From the NCBI RefSeq assembly GCF_016920785.2, contig NW_024609857.1, positions 8,513,618 through 8,577,617 on the forward strand: a stretch of 64,000 nucleotides of DNA, read 5' to 3'. The position numbers and the translations under genes are program-made. The notes beneath the pieces were generated by a model. That model was not told where the DNA came from. It ran no database searches and saw nothing but the letters and a program-made list of their open reading frames with translations. The DNA is from Ixodes scapularis (lineage: Eukaryota; Arthropoda; Arachnida; Ixodida; Ixodidae). Positions 45,135-55,681 of the stretch are shown in pieces (the first letter of the stretch is position 1; each line of letters starts with the position of its first letter).

Positions 45135-46980
45135 CAACGGAACACCACACTAGCCCGAACACTACACCCGTGCTCTGCGTTTCCGTCTTTTATACTGGTC
45201 GTTTTGAACGTACGGAAGTTTTCGGTGACTCCCTAAGAAATAAAAAATATACCCAGCATGTTGATTTTTTCCCAGCAATGTCATATCTCGGAGAGTATTT
45301 TGAATGACTCAGGGGATGAATCTCTTATTAAGAAGTAAACGCTCGATCATGCCGTAATTATTTGAAGGCTAATAAATCAAGCCGCTCCAATGCGGTTCGA
45401 AGCCACGAGTTTGTTTCCCCACACGGCACGTCGTAGCCTGTATTTCTATTGGTTTTTCTATTTGTGCTCTTCGCGCAAAGCTGCAATTGCCGTCTTGAAT
45501 TAATCTCTGTAGAGCGGATATTCACTCAGCTGGACGTGATTCTTCACGGGCTAAGAAATCGCTTTTCGATCAACTTGAATGCAGTCAAAGCCGCGACTTG
45601 CGGCAGGTGTTAAGTGTACGGAGCAACGCCGTGGCGAGCCCGAAAACTTCTAGCGCTCATCCCAGCGCGCCACGGAGGGCAGTTTCTCCAGGAACTGTAG
45701 TATATTTAAACAGCAAAATAAAGGGTAGCTTTTCTTTTTTTCGATTTTACTTATTGTTTTTTAATGCCGAAATTCCATACTGTAAATATACGTACTTTCC
45801 GTCACGATTTCGTACTGTTCAGTCCTTGCCCCAGAGCGCAATCGCTCTCGGGGACGAAACAATTCCGACAGTCACATTGGCCACTGTACGATAGAAGCTT
45901 CTACTGTTCAGACCAGTGTTCCAACATGACTATCCGCACGTTGATCGATTGCACGTAATCCCTGAAGTGGTATTAAACTTTTTAATGTAAAGCGGAATGT
46001 CAACCTGCGACACCCCGCCCCTCCGATCACGGCCCGACCAGCGGCATCAATGCCCAACACTTTACGATCTCATTTTCTTGTTACACCACTGATACGCGAA
46101 CACACGGTCCCATCGGCGATAATTCCAGTCTTCTGTTCACAACCCACAACACTGCCATCACGATGTTGCAGCTATGTTGCTGACACGCACACAGAACCAC
46201 GTTGAACGCCGGTTGCACTCGGCATCGGAAAACAGAACCGAACACAGGGGGGAAGGCACCCAGGCAGCCGGCAGCAAAACCTGCCTGTCTTGGACGCAGT
46301 TCCTGCGGTTTCCATAACGTCGAAAACGTCGACACAGTTCCGCGTGGTTTCGCTACTGTAGTGACTGCAGTGCTGTACTGGCTGTACTTCCGTGCCGCGC
46401 GAGTCCCGCAATCCTGAGACGGCCATCGCCCAGTGTACGTGGCGCTGCTGGCAGTGCTCCGGAACTTCGCTGTTTCTAGCGGCTTCGTTTGCTCGTTTGA
46501 TAAAATTAGTGATAAAAACGTCAATGCAACCGAAATGTTCTGCACGTTTGGACTAGAAGACGGAATTACAGGCAGCCTTCGCTGCCACTGAAGCTCAATG
46601 AACTCAACATTAATTTATTAAACAACGTGCGCGACCTGCTCTCAAAACGAAACCGAAAGGCGATGAGTCGGGATGGCGAAAGCTTTCTCCCGTCTGCCTG
46701 GAAAAGGAGAAAAACGTTTCGTTCCTCCCCTTTTCTCGTGTCCGCTTGGGGGCGCGTCGGTAGAAGGGAGGAAGACGCGCCGTTGCTACTTTTTTCCTCC
46801 ATTTTTTCTTAGAGTGTGCGAGTTACTCATCCAGTGTTGCTGCGTAGTTCTTGCCGCCGCTCTTGATTTTCCAGATGTCCTTCGTTCGTTTGGCATGTAT
46901 ATCCGCCATGCTGGAAATCGCCGACGCCGCGTTCGCGCTAACAGTGTCCGACAGTGCACATAAATACACGTACAAAGCCG
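45135..46980. other. unassigned sequence
   Basis: No recognised gene. The open frame at 46081-46545 (154 residues, minus) has no domain I know and overlaps other open frames in GC-richer sequence. Confidence 0.45.
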
Positions 46981-46999
46981 TTTTAGAGCCCAGCTCTTA

Positions 47000-47186
47000 C
47001 CGCTCATTCACACTGGAAGCGGATCCGCGTTCGCAAAGCGGTTGCGAACGCGGTTGTATAAAGATCCAGTACAATTGCACGCGCACTTGATGTCGTCGAG
47101 TGCACGTGCAATTGTACTGGATCTTTATACAACCGCTTTCGCAACCGCTTTGCGAACGCGGATCCGCTTCCAGTGTGAATGAGCGG
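47000..47186. mobile_element. perfect-arm hairpin MITE with TTA duplication
   Basis: The arms of about 85 bp are near-perfect inverted repeats from CCGCTCATTCACACTGGAAG to its reverse complement. TTA lies at 46997-46999 and 47187-47189. Removing the element and one TTA restores the end module seen at 9606, which proves the insertion. A 3-bp TTA (TWA) duplication is typical of PIF/Harbinger MITEs. Confidence 0.88.
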
Positions 47187-47210
47187 TTAGGGCCCCGTTT
47201 CCAGCCTGAG

Positions 47211-47240
47211 CGGCGTCGGCGTCGGCGTCGGCGTCGGCGT
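47211..47240. repeat. CGGCGT hexamer repeat
   Basis: Five exact CGGCGT units in the end module of copy C. Copies A and B have one or two, so the number is variable. Confidence 0.9.
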
Positions 47241-47257
47241 AACCGGGGGGGGGGGGG

Positions 47258-47327
47258 GTCACGTGACCCCCCCCCCCCCCGAGATCACGTGACCCCCCTA
47301 CGTGCCCCCCCCCCCCCCCCCCCCCCC
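47258..47327. promoter_or_regulatory. CACGTG palindromes with poly(C), left subterminal region
   Basis: GTCACGTGAC (47258-47267) and TCACGTGA (47285-47292) sit between G and C runs, the last being 23 C (47305-47327). Similar words occur near the right end (50687-50694, 50743-50753), so they may be transposase-binding subterminal sites. They also match E-boxes. Confidence 0.45.
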
Positions 47328-47906
47328 AAGGTCAGGTGTAGAGATGTAAAATTTCCGGAAATTTTGAAGGCCGGAAAAAAACGACGAAAAAAACAAGTTT
47401 TTTTCCGGAAATTTTGGGAACATTCGAAAAATATTCTCAACAGCAATAATTCAGTAATGATTCGAAATATATCGACAGAGGTCAACAACCGCAAGATATT
47501 TCCGCTAGTTTTACGGTGAACTATTATATTATATCACCTTTTTTAACGTTTACGACAACTTTTGTCAATTTAGCTGAGCTTTGACTACTCATCTGGCAAC
47601 AACCGATAGCACCTACGCAGTTCTTCGTTCCCGCCGGTGCCGTTCGCGCTCTCGACGGGCAGTCGGAGGAGCCATATCACTTTAGCTTTCCCAGCCCCTT
47701 AGTGAAAGTTCTGAGCATCTTACTCTGGTGTGGACACTTGCCGTGGACCGTGGAGCTGTCAAAACTGTGTGCTGTGCGCCGTGGAGAGGTCAGCCAGGGC
47801 AGCTATAACGCTTTAGCTTGAACAGCGCCGTTTCCGAAACCTCGCGCGCATCGTTCTCGGGTATTTACTTTCGCCGTGGATCCGTGAAAACTGTGCGCTG
47901 TTCGCT

Positions 47907-49748
47907 ATGCTGAGGCCGCGCTCCAACGTTTGGAGGAACTTTGACGTGCTAAACAGTGGTAAGGGGCCAGCGGTGTGCAGATATTGCTGTGCCAAATACG
48001 AATTTCCCAACGCAACTCGCTTGCGGCAGCACATCGAAAGGTGCTCGAAGTGCCCCCCGGACATCAGGTCTGCAGCATCGGACGACCCGACAAGATCAGA
48101 GTCTGGGGCATGTCGGTCCAGGAGCCCATCTGTGGAAGTTTTACGGTCAGAGCGTGCACCTGTGGAAAATGAAAGCACAAGCTCTCAAAATGAGGCCGAC
48201 AGGTATGTCAAGGAGCGAACTTCTATAGAAGCGTTCGTTGACAGAATGACGCAAGGGTGTCAAAGCAAGCTTGATGAGGCGCTGGCTCGAGCGATATATG
48301 CCAGTGGAACGCCTTTATCAGTTACGGAAAACAGATACTGGCGAGAAGCGTTCAAGCTCCTCAGGCCCGCATTCGTGCCGCCTTCCAGGCATTCTTTAGG
48401 TGGACGACTCTTGGAGGCCGAGTATGCCCGAGTGATGACGCAGGTGGAAGAGAAAGTCAACGCCGCTCTGTGCGTCACTGTACTCACGGATAGCTGGACC
48501 AATGTACGGGGCGAGAGCATCTTGAACTTTGTGTTGGCTACACCGAAGCCTATTTTCTACAGCGCCGTGGAGACGGAAGATCACATGCACACAGGAGACT
48601 ACATCGCGGGAGAGATTGTGAAGGTTCTGGAGAAAATTGGAACCGACAAGGTTTTCGCTCTTGTTACCGACAATGCAAGCAACATGAAGGCCGCGTGGAC
48701 AATCGTCAGTCTGCGCTACCCTAGCATCACTACTCTTGGATGCTGTGCTCATGGACTAAACTTGTTGCTGTCGGACATGCTCAAACTGGTGACATTGCAA
48801 GAAGTTTGCAAGAGGTCCAAGACTGTAATCAAGTATGTCAGAAACTCTCACGTGGTTGCGGCTCACTTTGCTAAGAGGCAAGAAGAGTGCTATGCTGGAA
48901 ACCAGACCACATTAAAACTACCAGCTGAAACTCGCTGGGCGGGCATTTTGATGTCACTAGAAGGCTTACTGAAGAACAAAGAAGCTTTACAGAAAACTGT
49001 GATCGCTGCGGAGCTTCAAGTGAGCAGGGAAATAAGATCAACGATATTAGATGAAGACTACTTTTGGCGAGATGTGCAAAGCACCTTCCACGTGTTGCAG
49101 CCAGTTGCCCGTGCTATTTCCGAGGCTGAGTCAGACACTGCTGTCCTCTCAGACGTCCATGAGGTCCTGTTCAAAGTAACAAGACAAGTCGAAGAGGCCC
49201 TTCCAAACTCTGCCTTGACAACGGGCGAAAAGGAAAGAGTAGCAGAAATCCTGCGTGAGCGACGCAACTTTATTTGCCGTCCAGCACATGCTGCCGCAAA
49301 TTTGCTCGACCCGAAGTTCAAAGGGCGGTGCTTAAGTGACGAAGAGGTATGCCACGCAATGGACTACATCACAGAGACAACAGAAAGGATGTGTCTCGAT
49401 GTGGGAAAAGTGTTGTCAAATCTCGCCGAATACCGGGTCCAGTCAGGTGCTTGGTCGAGGAAGGCATTGGAGGACTCGGCGAAGCATATTCCACCGTCCA
49501 CGTGGTGGCAAGGGCTGTGTGCCTCTGAACCCCTGGCACCAATTCCTTGTCGCCTTCTCCAAGTCCCGCCCTCCTCCGCTGCGTGCGAACGAAACTGGTC
49601 GAAGTTCAGCGGTGTCCACACCAAAAGTAGGAACCGACTCAAAGGACACAGAGTGCAGAAGTTGGTGTTTGTTCGCTCCAATCTCGAGCTCAGGAGCCCT
49701 GATTTGAAATACCACGACGGAAATGACTCAAGCGTGGAGTCAGAGTAG
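47907..49748 (+). CDS. hAT-family transposase, intact 613-residue frame
   Basis: Residues 8-50 form a BED-type zinc finger (Trp9, Phe12, C24-x2-C27, His42, Cys46), which binds the element ends. After a polar linker, residues about 160-300 match the hAT catalytic N-part (DUF659-like): TVLTDSWTNV (Asp195), LVTDNASNM (Asp255) and GCCAHGLNLLL. LPAETRW follows, and near residues 553-576 PPSSAACERNWSKFSG with RNRL marks the hAT dimerisation region and the likely third acidic residue. Length is usual for the family. Single exon, no stop or shift. It could be active, or recently so. Domestication is possible but the surrounding element ends argue for a transposon gene. Named as transposase because of domain order. 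The first Met in frame is taken as the start. Confidence 0.9.
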   Translation: MLRPRSNVWRNFDVLNSGKGPAVCRYCCAKYEFPNATRLRQHIERCSKCPPDIRSAASDDPTRSESGACRSRSPSVEVLRSERAPVENESTSSQNEADRYVKERTSIEAFVDRMTQGCQSKLDEALARAIYASGTPLSVTENRYWREAFKLLRPAFVPPSRHSLGGRLLEAEYARVMTQVEEKVNAALCVTVLTDSWTNVRGESILNFVLATPKPIFYSAVETEDHMHTGDYIAGEIVKVLEKIGTDKVFALVTDNASNMKAAWTIVSLRYPSITTLGCCAHGLNLLLSDMLKLVTLQEVCKRSKTVIKYVRNSHVVAAHFAKRQEECYAGNQTTLKLPAETRWAGILMSLEGLLKNKEALQKTVIAAELQVSREIRSTILDEDYFWRDVQSTFHVLQPVARAISEAESDTAVLSDVHEVLFKVTRQVEEALPNSALTTGEKERVAEILRERRNFICRPAHAAANLLDPKFKGRCLSDEEVCHAMDYITETTERMCLDVGKVLSNLAEYRVQSGAWSRKALEDSAKHIPPSTWWQGLCASEPLAPIPCRLLQVPPSSAACERNWSKFSGVHTKSRNRLKGHRVQKLVFVRSNLELRSPDLKYHDGNDSSVESE

Positions 49749-50640
49749 CCCTAACTAACACACTGCTTTGGAACATCCGTCTTAATTTACAAAAGATATC
49801 TAGTCAACGCGTGCATATCTACCTCATCCAATGTTGGTTTTGAAGTTTGATCCTGTACTCTTTAATGCAGAACTAGTTGTACCCTTAGAAGGGAAAAGGG
49901 TCATGACAAAATACATCAATGTTGTTAAACTTCACTCCCCTTTGAATATGATTATTTAACGTGGCATTAAAACGTGGCACTACCTTCATGATAGTACATA
50001 AAGCAATTAATTTCTTCAATGGTTGGCATACGCGACTATATTTCGCCACTCTGCTGTTATGTTATTTAAAGCTATGTTCATGCTGGTGCGGTAGTGGAGA
50101 TCCGGCTCTAAATTAAGAGTCTCGTATATTAATTTTATTGACCGAGAAAAACGCCATAGAGGACTTAGAAACACGGCTTCATCACATGCGTACACACTAC
50201 CAACAAGCCTCGGACAGCACTGTCATTTCACCTCCGTATAAGGCGTTCACACTGAACAGTAAAGCAACGGTCATTCGGGATGGTTGCTGCATAGTTTTTA
50301 GACAACGCAAACGGTGCAACGACGGGGCGAGGCGGCAGACAACCCGAGGTGATTGTGTTTCCTCACTTGCCCCGCCGTCGCGCTGTTTTGTTTTCTTAGG
50401 GGCTGAAAGATGTATTATGTTTAGTATAGCGTGATTAAGTTTCCGCCTGCTCTGCCGGCAAAACTCAATTCAGAGGAGCGTGATGGCCATTTTCCCTTTC
50501 GATGAGGTCAGCGATATCAATTATAACGTTCGTTGCAGAAATTTGCTTAATAGATTTGTTAATACTTCAAAAACTTGGGTTTCGGTTTTTTCCCCGAATA
50601 CTATGTCGGGCAAAAACCAGAAAAAACTGTTTTTTTCCAA
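49749..50640. other. 3' region of the hAT-like element
   Basis: Non-coding sequence between the transposase stop and the right subterminal region. No second gene seen. Frames at 50138-50434 and 50480-50731 are not recognised. Confidence 0.5.
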
Positions 50641-50686
50641 AATTTCTGGTTTTTTTCCCAGCCCTCAGGTGACCTCCCCCCCGATA

Positions 50687-50773
50687 TCACGTGACCCCCC
50701 CCCCCCCCCCCCCCCCCCCGAGGTGACGTGACCCTCCCCCGAGGTCACGTGACTACCCGCAGGTGACGTGACC
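50687..50773. promoter_or_regulatory. CACGTG/GACGTG words with poly(C), right subterminal region
   Basis: TCACGTGA, a 25-base C run (50695-50719), GGTGACGTGACC, GGTCACGTGAC and GGTGACGTGACC follow one another within 90 bp, mirroring the left end. They probably belong to the element's subterminal repeats. Confidence 0.45.
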
Positions 50774-50872
50774 CCCCTCAGTACCCTTCCCTACTCCTCC
50801 TCAAGAGCTGTGCTCCAATTCGGCGTTACAGGGATTTGTAAACGGCTTTCATTTTTTGCACAGTTTTTAATG

Positions 50873-51129
50873 CGATGAATTTGAAAGAAAAACGCCGTAA
50901 CTGACCAAATCTTTCTCGGCCTGACTGAGAAATGTTCCAAGCTACTTAGTACGTACGAATTATTTGGGATATTTGCTTTTATGGTTGAGCGCAGGGAGAA
51001 AATGCACTCACTTTTTCCCATAGAAGTGCATTACCGGAAGTGAATTTTCGACTGGTTGCTGTCTGCTTCAATTTGTGTCAGCACACTAGCGCCACTTGAA
51101 TCTCTAGCGTACATTATAATAACTCTATG
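50873..51129. mobile_element. CATAG-family element, one-arm fragment
   Basis: Reverse complement of the left arm of 18192-19351, ending AATAACTCTATG at 51129. The shared block includes GCCGTAACTGACCAA and CATAGAAGTGCATTACCGGA-like sequence. It abuts the right end of the hAT-like element, and the other arm is missing. Confidence 0.85.
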
Positions 51130-51134
51130 ACAAC

Positions 51135-51790
51135 AAACAACGAGCGCGATAGGGTCATCTAAGAGGCGGCATCTGTGCGCGCGCTTACCCATGCCGCGAG
51201 CCCATCCTCCTCCCTCTACCGCCTAAACTAGGGGGATCGTGTGACAGTCAGAAAAGAAGCCGCCTACATGGCATTTCTAGCTGTCGGTGGTGCGCGCATT
51301 TTTGATGTGCCTCAAAAAAGTCCACCCCCCCCCCCCCCCCCTCCCCTCATCATGACCAAGTGGAGCTGTAGAAAAACAGTACATAGTAACCTAGAGAAAC
51401 TTTGTGCATGCCAAAACAAAAAACAAAAAAAACAAAAAAACGAAAAAAAAACGGGGCACTTTTGTTACTATTTTATTGGTGGAACCACCAGAATTTGATA
51501 GGCCTAGGTTTATTGCGCTAACAAAAGCGTGTGGACAACCCCCCCCCCCCCCCCCCCCCCCTTGTTCGCAAACGGCATCACTAGTGGATCGACGCGGGGC
51601 CGTCTAGCTTGTGTCATCATCGACGCAAGCGCTTCGTCCAGCGTCTCAGAACAAGCGCGAACGCTTTAACGTGACGACGCCAAGACGAACACGTCTGCCA
51701 TTTCGCGGTGAATCTTGTCGAGGCTTAGAGTGCTTGCTGCTTGAGGCGGGTCGGCGACTCACTAGCGATGATGTCAAGCGCGGGCATAGT
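51135..51790. other. unassigned sequence with poly(C) tracts
   Basis: Contains C runs at about 51325-51341 and 51539-51561, and an A-rich run near 51418-51452. No gene recognised. Confidence 0.55.
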
Positions 51791-52239
51791 CTTTTGTTTT
51801 TGGCAGACTTGTGCCTATCTTAAATACTACACTTAAGATAATGTATTTAAAATACTTTTGGTAGCATTTTGGTATCTTGCAAATACATTTAGTTTAAAGT
51901 ATTTGCTACCCCATCTTAATTACATTTCTCACTACCTTGTACTCAGTATCTCAAATACATTTTGAACCCCAGAAAAAAATGTCGCCGGAACAATCTACAG
52001 AACTTGAGATTGCCAGACTCCAAAGTAAAGCTGAACACGAACACAAAACAGGAAACAAGGAATGAGCAAAACGCAGTCCCCAAATGCCAACAAATGACCA
52101 CACAGATCGCCAAGTACGCCCGCCCCTGTGTCCTCTTGTTCGCTTATCCACTTTCCTTTTTACTGTCTTCGCTAGGACCAACGTTATTAGATTAGTTCAG
52201 TTACGGTACTGCTTTACAGTACGATACGAGCATTACGCT

Positions 52240-52263
52240 CCCCCCCCCCCCCCCCCCCCCCCC
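52240..52263. repeat. poly(C) tract
   Basis: Twenty-four consecutive C inside the outer hAT element. Confidence 0.95.
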
Positions 52264-52574
52264 TTCACTCACCACGACTCGCTTCCCGTCTTTCGGCGCG
52301 CCGGACGGCTGCTTTGATAACTACAGTGTATTCTATGGGATATGTACGTTTCGAAGCGCAGCGTCTAGATGGCGTTCCACCGAACTCTATGGAAAACACG
52401 GTTCGTAAATTAAAATCTAGATGGCGCTTCGAACGACGTGAGGGAAATCGAGAGAAAACTAGGTATTTTCTTATTCACTGATGGCAAGGGGGTTTCATAG
52501 CCTCACTTTCTTTGCACTGCGGAGTGAATATAGATTTCACATTTAAATATTCTAAGCTTAAATGTAAAACAAAA

Positions 52575-52660
52575 TGGCTAGGTGGCGTAAGCTACCGCCC
52601 GATCGAAAGGGCTCAGCCGTATTCATCCATCCGTCCGTCCGTCCGTCCGTCCGTTCAATG
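52575..52660. repeat. dispersed repeat with CCGT/ATCC tail, copy 2
   Basis: GGTGGCGTAAGCTACCGCCC and CGATCGAAAGGGCTCAGCC precede a tail of about six CCGT units (52631-52654), then a short inverted copy GGACGGACGGACG. Similar to 17977-18055. Possibly SINE-derived. Confidence 0.5.
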
Positions 52661-52941
52661 GACGGACGGACGTTCAATGGGTTCCAGTATGGAATAGCGC
52701 GAACACGTTTTCATGCGAGCACAGGCACCCCCTCGGCCAAAAAAGCTAGACCCTCCTGAATTATTGAGCTGCAGTGACCTACATCGGGCTTCCCTAGATT
52801 TCCTTGTGTGCCTATTGTGGCCTGACTTTTGCTCCGCGAAGCTCGTTTAAAAGCGTTTCTTTCATCTCCTTCCGAATGCGCTCATTGTTCCATCCTCAAA
52901 ATCCTCGAAACCAGTTTTTCGCCAGGCGGAGTCGTTTATGA

Positions 52942-53103
52942 ACTATAGTCAGATGCAACATGAGAAAAACGGCGCGAGGAGACAATGGGCACGCACGACA
53001 AAAGCCGTTGTGGAAAAGGAGTCGCTCCTCTCCACTTCAGCTTTCCTAGTTTCCGCCCTTTTCCCCCTCGCACTGCCTTTCTTATGCTGTATCTGACTAT
53101 AGT
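52942..53103. mobile_element. short MITE with ACTATAGTCAGAT ends
   Basis: ACTATAGTCAGATGCAACAT at the left matches the reverse complement of the right end, ACTATAGTCAGATACAGCAT, over about 25 bp. Length 162 bp, no coding region. It lies inside the outer hAT element. Confidence 0.7.
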
Positions 53104-53869
53104 GGATTCTGATTCTGGAATCTTGACCATCTAACCTGGATGCATCAAGGATGGTTTCAACTGGTGCTGGGGGGAAGGGGGTTTAGAAGCGGTTTTGTGG
53201 ACACTCTCCTGTGTTTTGTTTTTGTGTGTTTTTCTCTTGACGGTTTTTTTTTTATTCTCGATTTTGACTTTAGAACAAAGTCCTCGCTTCTGGTTGTTAA
53301 TCAGTGACAGAGGCTGCTCTCCTTGAGTCAAGGTTTCTCCTGAGTGTGCACATGTGTCATTCACTCGCGTCCTGATCAACAAGTCTGGCTGCCTGATTAA
53401 AGTTCGGCTGTTATGAATATGCAATGCAGGACTGCATGTCAAGTCCCCCGAATCGCGGCGGGGCATATTACCAACTTCTTTCGGAATGCACCATGAGCCG
53501 AGCCTGCCGTCGAACTCAAGCACGTCCTAAAATATTTCGGCACGCGTTATGTCGCATATCCCGAATTATTTCAGTGTATAAACTTCAACTGCAGCAGCTA
53601 AGGCGCTTCTTAAAGGTAACAGAAAAATCTGATTTTCAAATAAATAATAAAAATAGCGTACCACTTTTTGATTTTTCATTCTTATATTACCAGCTTGCAA
53701 AACTTACCCAAGTAACTTTGACTGTATTTTAATTACTCTTTATCTTAGTGTTTGTACTCTACTCAAGATAGTTCGTACTAAAAGTAACTTAAATGCTACT
53801 CTAAATACCTTTTCAAGTGGGTATTTCGTATATTATCTCAAATACTTTTGTTGAGTATTTGGTACAACA

Positions 53870-55507
53870 CAGGGTTGGGCAGTATCGCGATACAAATGTA
53901 TCGCGATAGTATTTCAGAAATACATTTCGTATCTGTATTTCTGTATCGCGATACATTTTTTTCAGCAGTATCTGTATTCCTGTATCGCAATACATTTGGA
54001 ATGTTTCTTTGTATCGCGATAAAATCAGGATGAAATGTATTTCGTTACATTTCTTGAGAAATACTCCCCCCCCCCCCCCCGCCCCCGAATAATAAAAAAA
54101 AAAAAAAACCAAGTCCAAACACATTTTTTTTTTACTTCTCAGGGCATCAGAGTCAAGGAGATGCGGGGGCATTGCTACTCTGCTGACCAAGGTTCCTTTT
54201 AATTCTGCAAACTATTTTTCTATGCGTCCTCTTCTCTCTTCTGAGAAGTGTTGCGTAGTCGGGTACTCGAACCAGGTGGCGTGCCAGGAGTGCAGTCAGA
54301 GCATCTTCTGCCGCAGGTCCTTAGGTAGGGATTTCTTGAGTCATTGTTTGCTGGCATCTAATGCCCGCTGCTAACCGTCTCTCGTGCCTTAGCGTACAGA
54401 GTACACCCAGCCGGCAAAGCTGAGTCACATTCCGTTGTAGTACGAGCCTAGTGGTGGTTGACTTGAAATAGTAGGAAGGCTCACGCTGTGAAGTTCAACA
54501 CATATTCGAATTCATCTGCGGCTGCACCCGCAACATTGCACGGCTCAAGGGTACGTCATCAGCGAACGTGAACGTGACCCGCTGCTCTGGTGATCCGAAA
54601 CCCAGAAGGAGGCCAAAAATGGCCTCGCCGTGCCATCCCAGACTACGTACTCCCGCGACTCGTCTCGAGACCGCTGTTTCTCGGACAGCTCGCACCTGTG
54701 CCGGCAATATCAGCTCACAATCCATGAGGTCTCTGTTTGGATAATGCTAGGCAAAACTTGAGGACTGCAATCCGTGCGTCAGTGGCGGAGGGTCGGTAGT
54801 AAGGACCTTCAGAACAGGGATGCTACCGTATCGTTTTTCAACCGTAACAAAAGATAAGACATGTATTCCAAGATGCTTCCGGTTGTCCACTATTCTCAAA
54901 AGTGCCAAATGACACTGTATGCACGATCTTTAACTAGGTAACCTACAACGAAAGTACGTATTGTCCTTTCATAAAGCAGCGTGGTAAAGTTTTATGTTCA
55001 AGGCCACACCTACAGATAAAGAATATTAGTTCATTCCACCGTGACATTATGTGATCAATGTTGACAGGATTCCCTCGTCAGGCAGACAGGAAGTCATGGA
55101 AGGGACCGCGGTCAGCCCTTGATGGGACGTTTTTTTGGGCCCATTGAAGACTCCTTGTCGTCCGAAACCACTATCTTCATGGCAAAGTGCCAAGCCTACT
55201 TGAAAGTAATTTCGGGATCGAAAACATCCACTTCAAACTTCAAGCTCCATCTCAGTTGGCATCTCAAAAAATTTGGAAAATGTATTCCGCTATCAGTATT
55301 TCTGTATTTGTATTTCTGCCCTCCCTAAAAAGTATTCCTGTATTTGTATTTCCAAATACTTTTTGCCTCTTTTTAAGATGTATTTCTGATACGTATCGCG
55401 ATACATTTTTACAGATGTATGTTAGTATCAGTATTTTAGCTACTATTTTAATGTATCCCAGTATTTGTATTTCCAAATACATTTTTGAGTATTTCTGCCC
55501 AACCCTG
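53870..55507. mobile_element. hAT-type element (inner), intact ends and duplication
   Basis: The ends are CAGGGTTGGGCAG and its exact reverse complement CTGCCCAACCCTG. The perfect 8-bp duplication GTACAACA is at 53862-53869 and 55508-55515. The subterminal regions repeat GTATCGCGATACA and GTATTTCTGTAT words. The interior carries a C run (54066-54080) and a decayed BED finger at 55119-55290. Length 1638 bp. Non-autonomous. Confidence 0.92.
55119..55290 (+). pseudogene. decayed BED-finger remnant of a hAT transposase
   Basis: The frame reads AKCQAYLKVISGSKTSTSNF then KLHLSWHLKKF, which resembles the BED finger of hAT transposases (Cys pair, then Ser/Thr-rich helix start, then His), with the second Cys changed to Tyr. 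The coding sequence runs straight into the right subterminal repeats, so everything after the finger has been lost. Confidence 0.6.
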
Positions 55508-55681
55508 GTACAACACTGATTTTTTGTATTGGCGCGGCGCATGTCAGCGTTTCCACGTGCAGGTAGGGAGCAACATAAGCCGACACAGCGGTGTTCCGGC
55601 CTGGGTGGCACGAAAGCCTCGCAGGGAAGCCCCGGGTACGTCAACCTGTTACAAAAATAAAAACAAATAAAAGACATTGGA

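Larger units (their letters stand above)
46984..50857 (+). mobile_element. candidate autonomous hAT-like element (copy C)
   Basis: It begins TAGAGCCCAGCTCTT, interrupted at 46999 by a small TTA-flanked insertion, then continues CGTTTCCAGCCTGAGCGGCG. It ends AAGAGCTGTGCTCCA (50803-50817) plus the extension ATTCGGCGTTACAGGG shared with copies A and B. It carries an intact transposase at 47907-49748. GTCACGTGAC-type palindromes and long C or G tracts lie just inside both ends. No clean 8-bp duplication was found, so exact ends are uncertain. Confidence 0.75.
51804..55518. mobile_element. hAT-type element (outer), split by a second hAT
   Basis: The ends CAGACTTGTGCC and (reverse complement of the right end) CAGTGTTGTACC match at 9 of 12 bases. 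Flanking 8-mers GTTTTTGG (51796-51803) and ATTTTTTG (55519-55526) match at 6 of 8. Both subterminal regions repeat TCTTAAATAC and TCTCAAATAC-like words. The inner element at 53870-55507 accounts for 1638 bp. No transposase seen in the remainder. Imperfect ends and duplication show it is older than the inner one. Confidence 0.65.

Noticed and set aside
45385..45410. GGTTCGAAGCC, resembling a tRNA B box
   Set aside because: No A box or cloverleaf around it.
46081..46545. A 154-residue minus-strand frame
   Set aside because: No recognised domain, other frames are open over the same GC-richer stretch, and no splice or promoter evidence.
48260..49715. Minus-strand frames of 86-118 residues across the hAT transposase
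   Set aside because: They are antisense shadows. The plus-strand frame carries all hAT motifs.
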